From Sphingomonas sp. Leaf21 (GTDB lineage: Bacteria; Pseudomonadota; Alphaproteobacteria; Sphingomonadales; Sphingomonadaceae), in NCBI RefSeq assembly GCF_916858675.1, contig NZ_CAKASM010000003.1, forward strand, positions 84,672-148,671: a stretch of 64,000 bases of DNA, given 5' to 3'. The notes under the pieces are model-generated. The model made no database searches and was not told where the DNA came from. It was given only the letters and a program-made list of their open reading frames with translations. The position numbers were made by a program, and so were the translations under genes. Positions 63,084 to 64,000 of this stretch are shown here, piece by piece (the first letter of the stretch is position 1; every line of letters begins with the position of its first letter).

Positions 63084-63656
63084 ATGGCCGATCTTTCCCA
63101 GGCACGCGTCCTGATGCTCGCCGCCGACGGCTTCGAGACCGTCGAGCTGTTCAAGCCCCGCCAGGCGCTGGAGGAAGCGGGCGCGAAGGTGACGCTCGCC
63201 TCGCTCAAATCCGATCCCATCCAGGGCATGGAAGGCGATATCAACAAGGCCGAGACGGCGACCCCCGACCTGACCGTCGATGAGGTCGATACCGACGACT
63301 ATGATGCGCTGGTCATCCCGGGCGGCACCTGCAATCCCGACAAGCTGCGTCTCAACGAGCGTGCGGTGGAGATCGTCACCGAGTTCATGGAAGACGACAA
63401 GATCGTCGCCGCCATCTGCCACGGCCCCTGGCTGCTCGCCGAAGCCGACGTGATCGATGGGCGCCGCCTGACCAGCTATCCCTCGATCCGCACCGACCTG
63501 TCCAATGCGGGTGCCGACGTGGTCGATGAGGAGGTCGTGATCGACGGCAACCTGATCACCAGCCGCAAGCCGGATGACATCCCCGCCTTCAACAAGGCGA
63601 TCCTGACCGCGCTGGAAGAAGAACTGGCCGACGAGGAAGAAACCGAAGAGGCGTGA
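63084..63656 (+). CDS. PfpI/DJ-1 family protein (type 1 glutamine amidotransferase fold)
   Basis: A 190-residue cytoplasmic protein, YhbO/PfpI-like stress protein or deglycase. VLMLAADGFETVELFKPRQA has the Glu of the triad, ALVIPGGTCNPDKLRLN follows, and the nucleophile is Cys112 in AAICHGPWLLAEADVI. A short acidic tail (EEELADEEETEEA) is added. GGAG lies ahead of the ATG at 63084. The precise activity of this family is debated. Confidence 0.9.
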   Translation: MADLSQARVLMLAADGFETVELFKPRQALEEAGAKVTLASLKSDPIQGMEGDINKAETATPDLTVDEVDTDDYDALVIPGGTCNPDKLRLNERAVEIVTEFMEDDKIVAAICHGPWLLAEADVIDGRRLTSYPSIRTDLSNAGADVVDEEVVIDGNLITSRKPDDIPAFNKAILTALEEELADEEETEEA

Positions 63657-63661
63657 CTTCC

Positions 63662-64000
63662 CAATCCTCCCCATCGCAGATGGGGAGGGGGACCGCGCCC
63701 GCAGGGCGTGGTGGAGGGGCCTTTCCGCGAAGACGGAAAGGTTGGCGACCGATCCGCCCCACCACCACTCGCTGACGCGAGCGGTCCCCCTCCCCAAGCG
63801 AGCTTGGGGAGGAATGGCGTCGTAGCCTTCAGCGAAGAAGTGTGCCCCAATCCTCCCCATCTCCGATGGGGAGGGGGACCGCGCCCGCAGGGCGTGGGGG
63901 AGGGGCCTTTCCGCGAAGACGGAAAGGTTGGCGACCGATCCGCCCCACCACCACTCGCTGACGCGAGCGGTCCCCCTCCCCAAGCGAGCTTGGGGAGGAA
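63662..64000. repeat. Two near-identical family B repeats in tandem
   Basis: Two 153-base copies (63662-63814 and 63848-64000) spaced 186 bases apart. Each runs from CAATCCTCCCCATC to AGCTTGGGGAGGAA and contains CCTTTCCG-GAAGACGGAAAGG and CTCGCTGACGCGAG palindromes. They differ at only about five positions. The second copy reaches the window edge, so the array may continue. No gene is visible in this 344-base stretch. Confidence 0.93.

Overview
The window is high-GC, densely coded bacterial chromosome. Gene content, gene order and repeat types point to an alphaproteobacterium of the Sphingomonadaceae, most likely Sphingomonas or a near relative. Supporting signs are rph divergent from hrcA-grpE, a tandem glycine riboswitch ahead of gcvT-gcvH-gcvPA-gcvPB, a tad/cpa pilus cluster, a PutA without an N-terminal DNA-binding domain, and many short GC-rich palindromic repeats between genes. 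I see no phage, transposase, CRISPR array, rRNA or tRNA. The genus is inferred from gene content, not from a database match.

Layout. 1-8.3 kb is a heat-shock region: rph (cut by the window edge), hrcA-grpE, an orphan flagellin gene, a coupled PCu(A)C lipoprotein/metalloprotease-like pair, then dnaK-dnaJ behind a good alphaproteobacterial sigma-32 promoter match. 8.3-13.4 kb holds envelope and housekeeping genes: a DUF6624-like secreted protein, a periplasmic thioredoxin-fold protein, purB with a large leader hairpin, an EF-hand protein, rplY and an outer-membrane barrel. 13.4-16.7 kb has two small modules that pair an XRE-type regulator with membrane proteins, one on each side of a TraB/GumN gene. 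16.7-22.8 kb carries glyQ, glyS and ppdK; glyS has an in-frame insertion of a palindromic repeat.

23-30.5 kb is a tad/cpa pilus operon on the minus strand (cpaA-B-C-D-E-tadB-tadC). It lacks cpaF, the pilin and the pseudopilin genes. 30.5-36.3 kb has a hydrolase/FAD oxidoreductase pair and ispH-thrB-rnhA. 36.3-41.4 kb is the glycine cleavage operon under its riboswitch. 41.4-47.5 kb has a SemiSWEET, bluB, a DMT exporter, proS and rnr. 47.5-52.2 kb is a convergent, overlapping pair of secreted N-acetylhexosaminidases (GH20 and GH84). 52.4-63.7 kb has an ABC exporter, phaZ, a PNPOx-like protein, putA, a DUF2167 protein, MscS, topoisomerase IB and a PfpI/DJ-1 protein.

The least explained feature is at 56.34-56.56 kb. 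A 29-residue membrane peptide gene is followed by two hairpins that share the hexaloop TAGCAG and have cross-complementary arms. The layout resembles a type I toxin or an attenuator-controlled small protein. Two dispersed repeat families (A: palindromes built on CCTCCCGC-GCGGGAGG; B: TCCTCCCCATC...GATGGGGAGG with GGTGGTGGAGGGGC) occupy most sizeable intergenic gaps. In places they break into a gene (glyS), sit inside an operon (gcv) or supply Shine-Dalgarno-like sequence.
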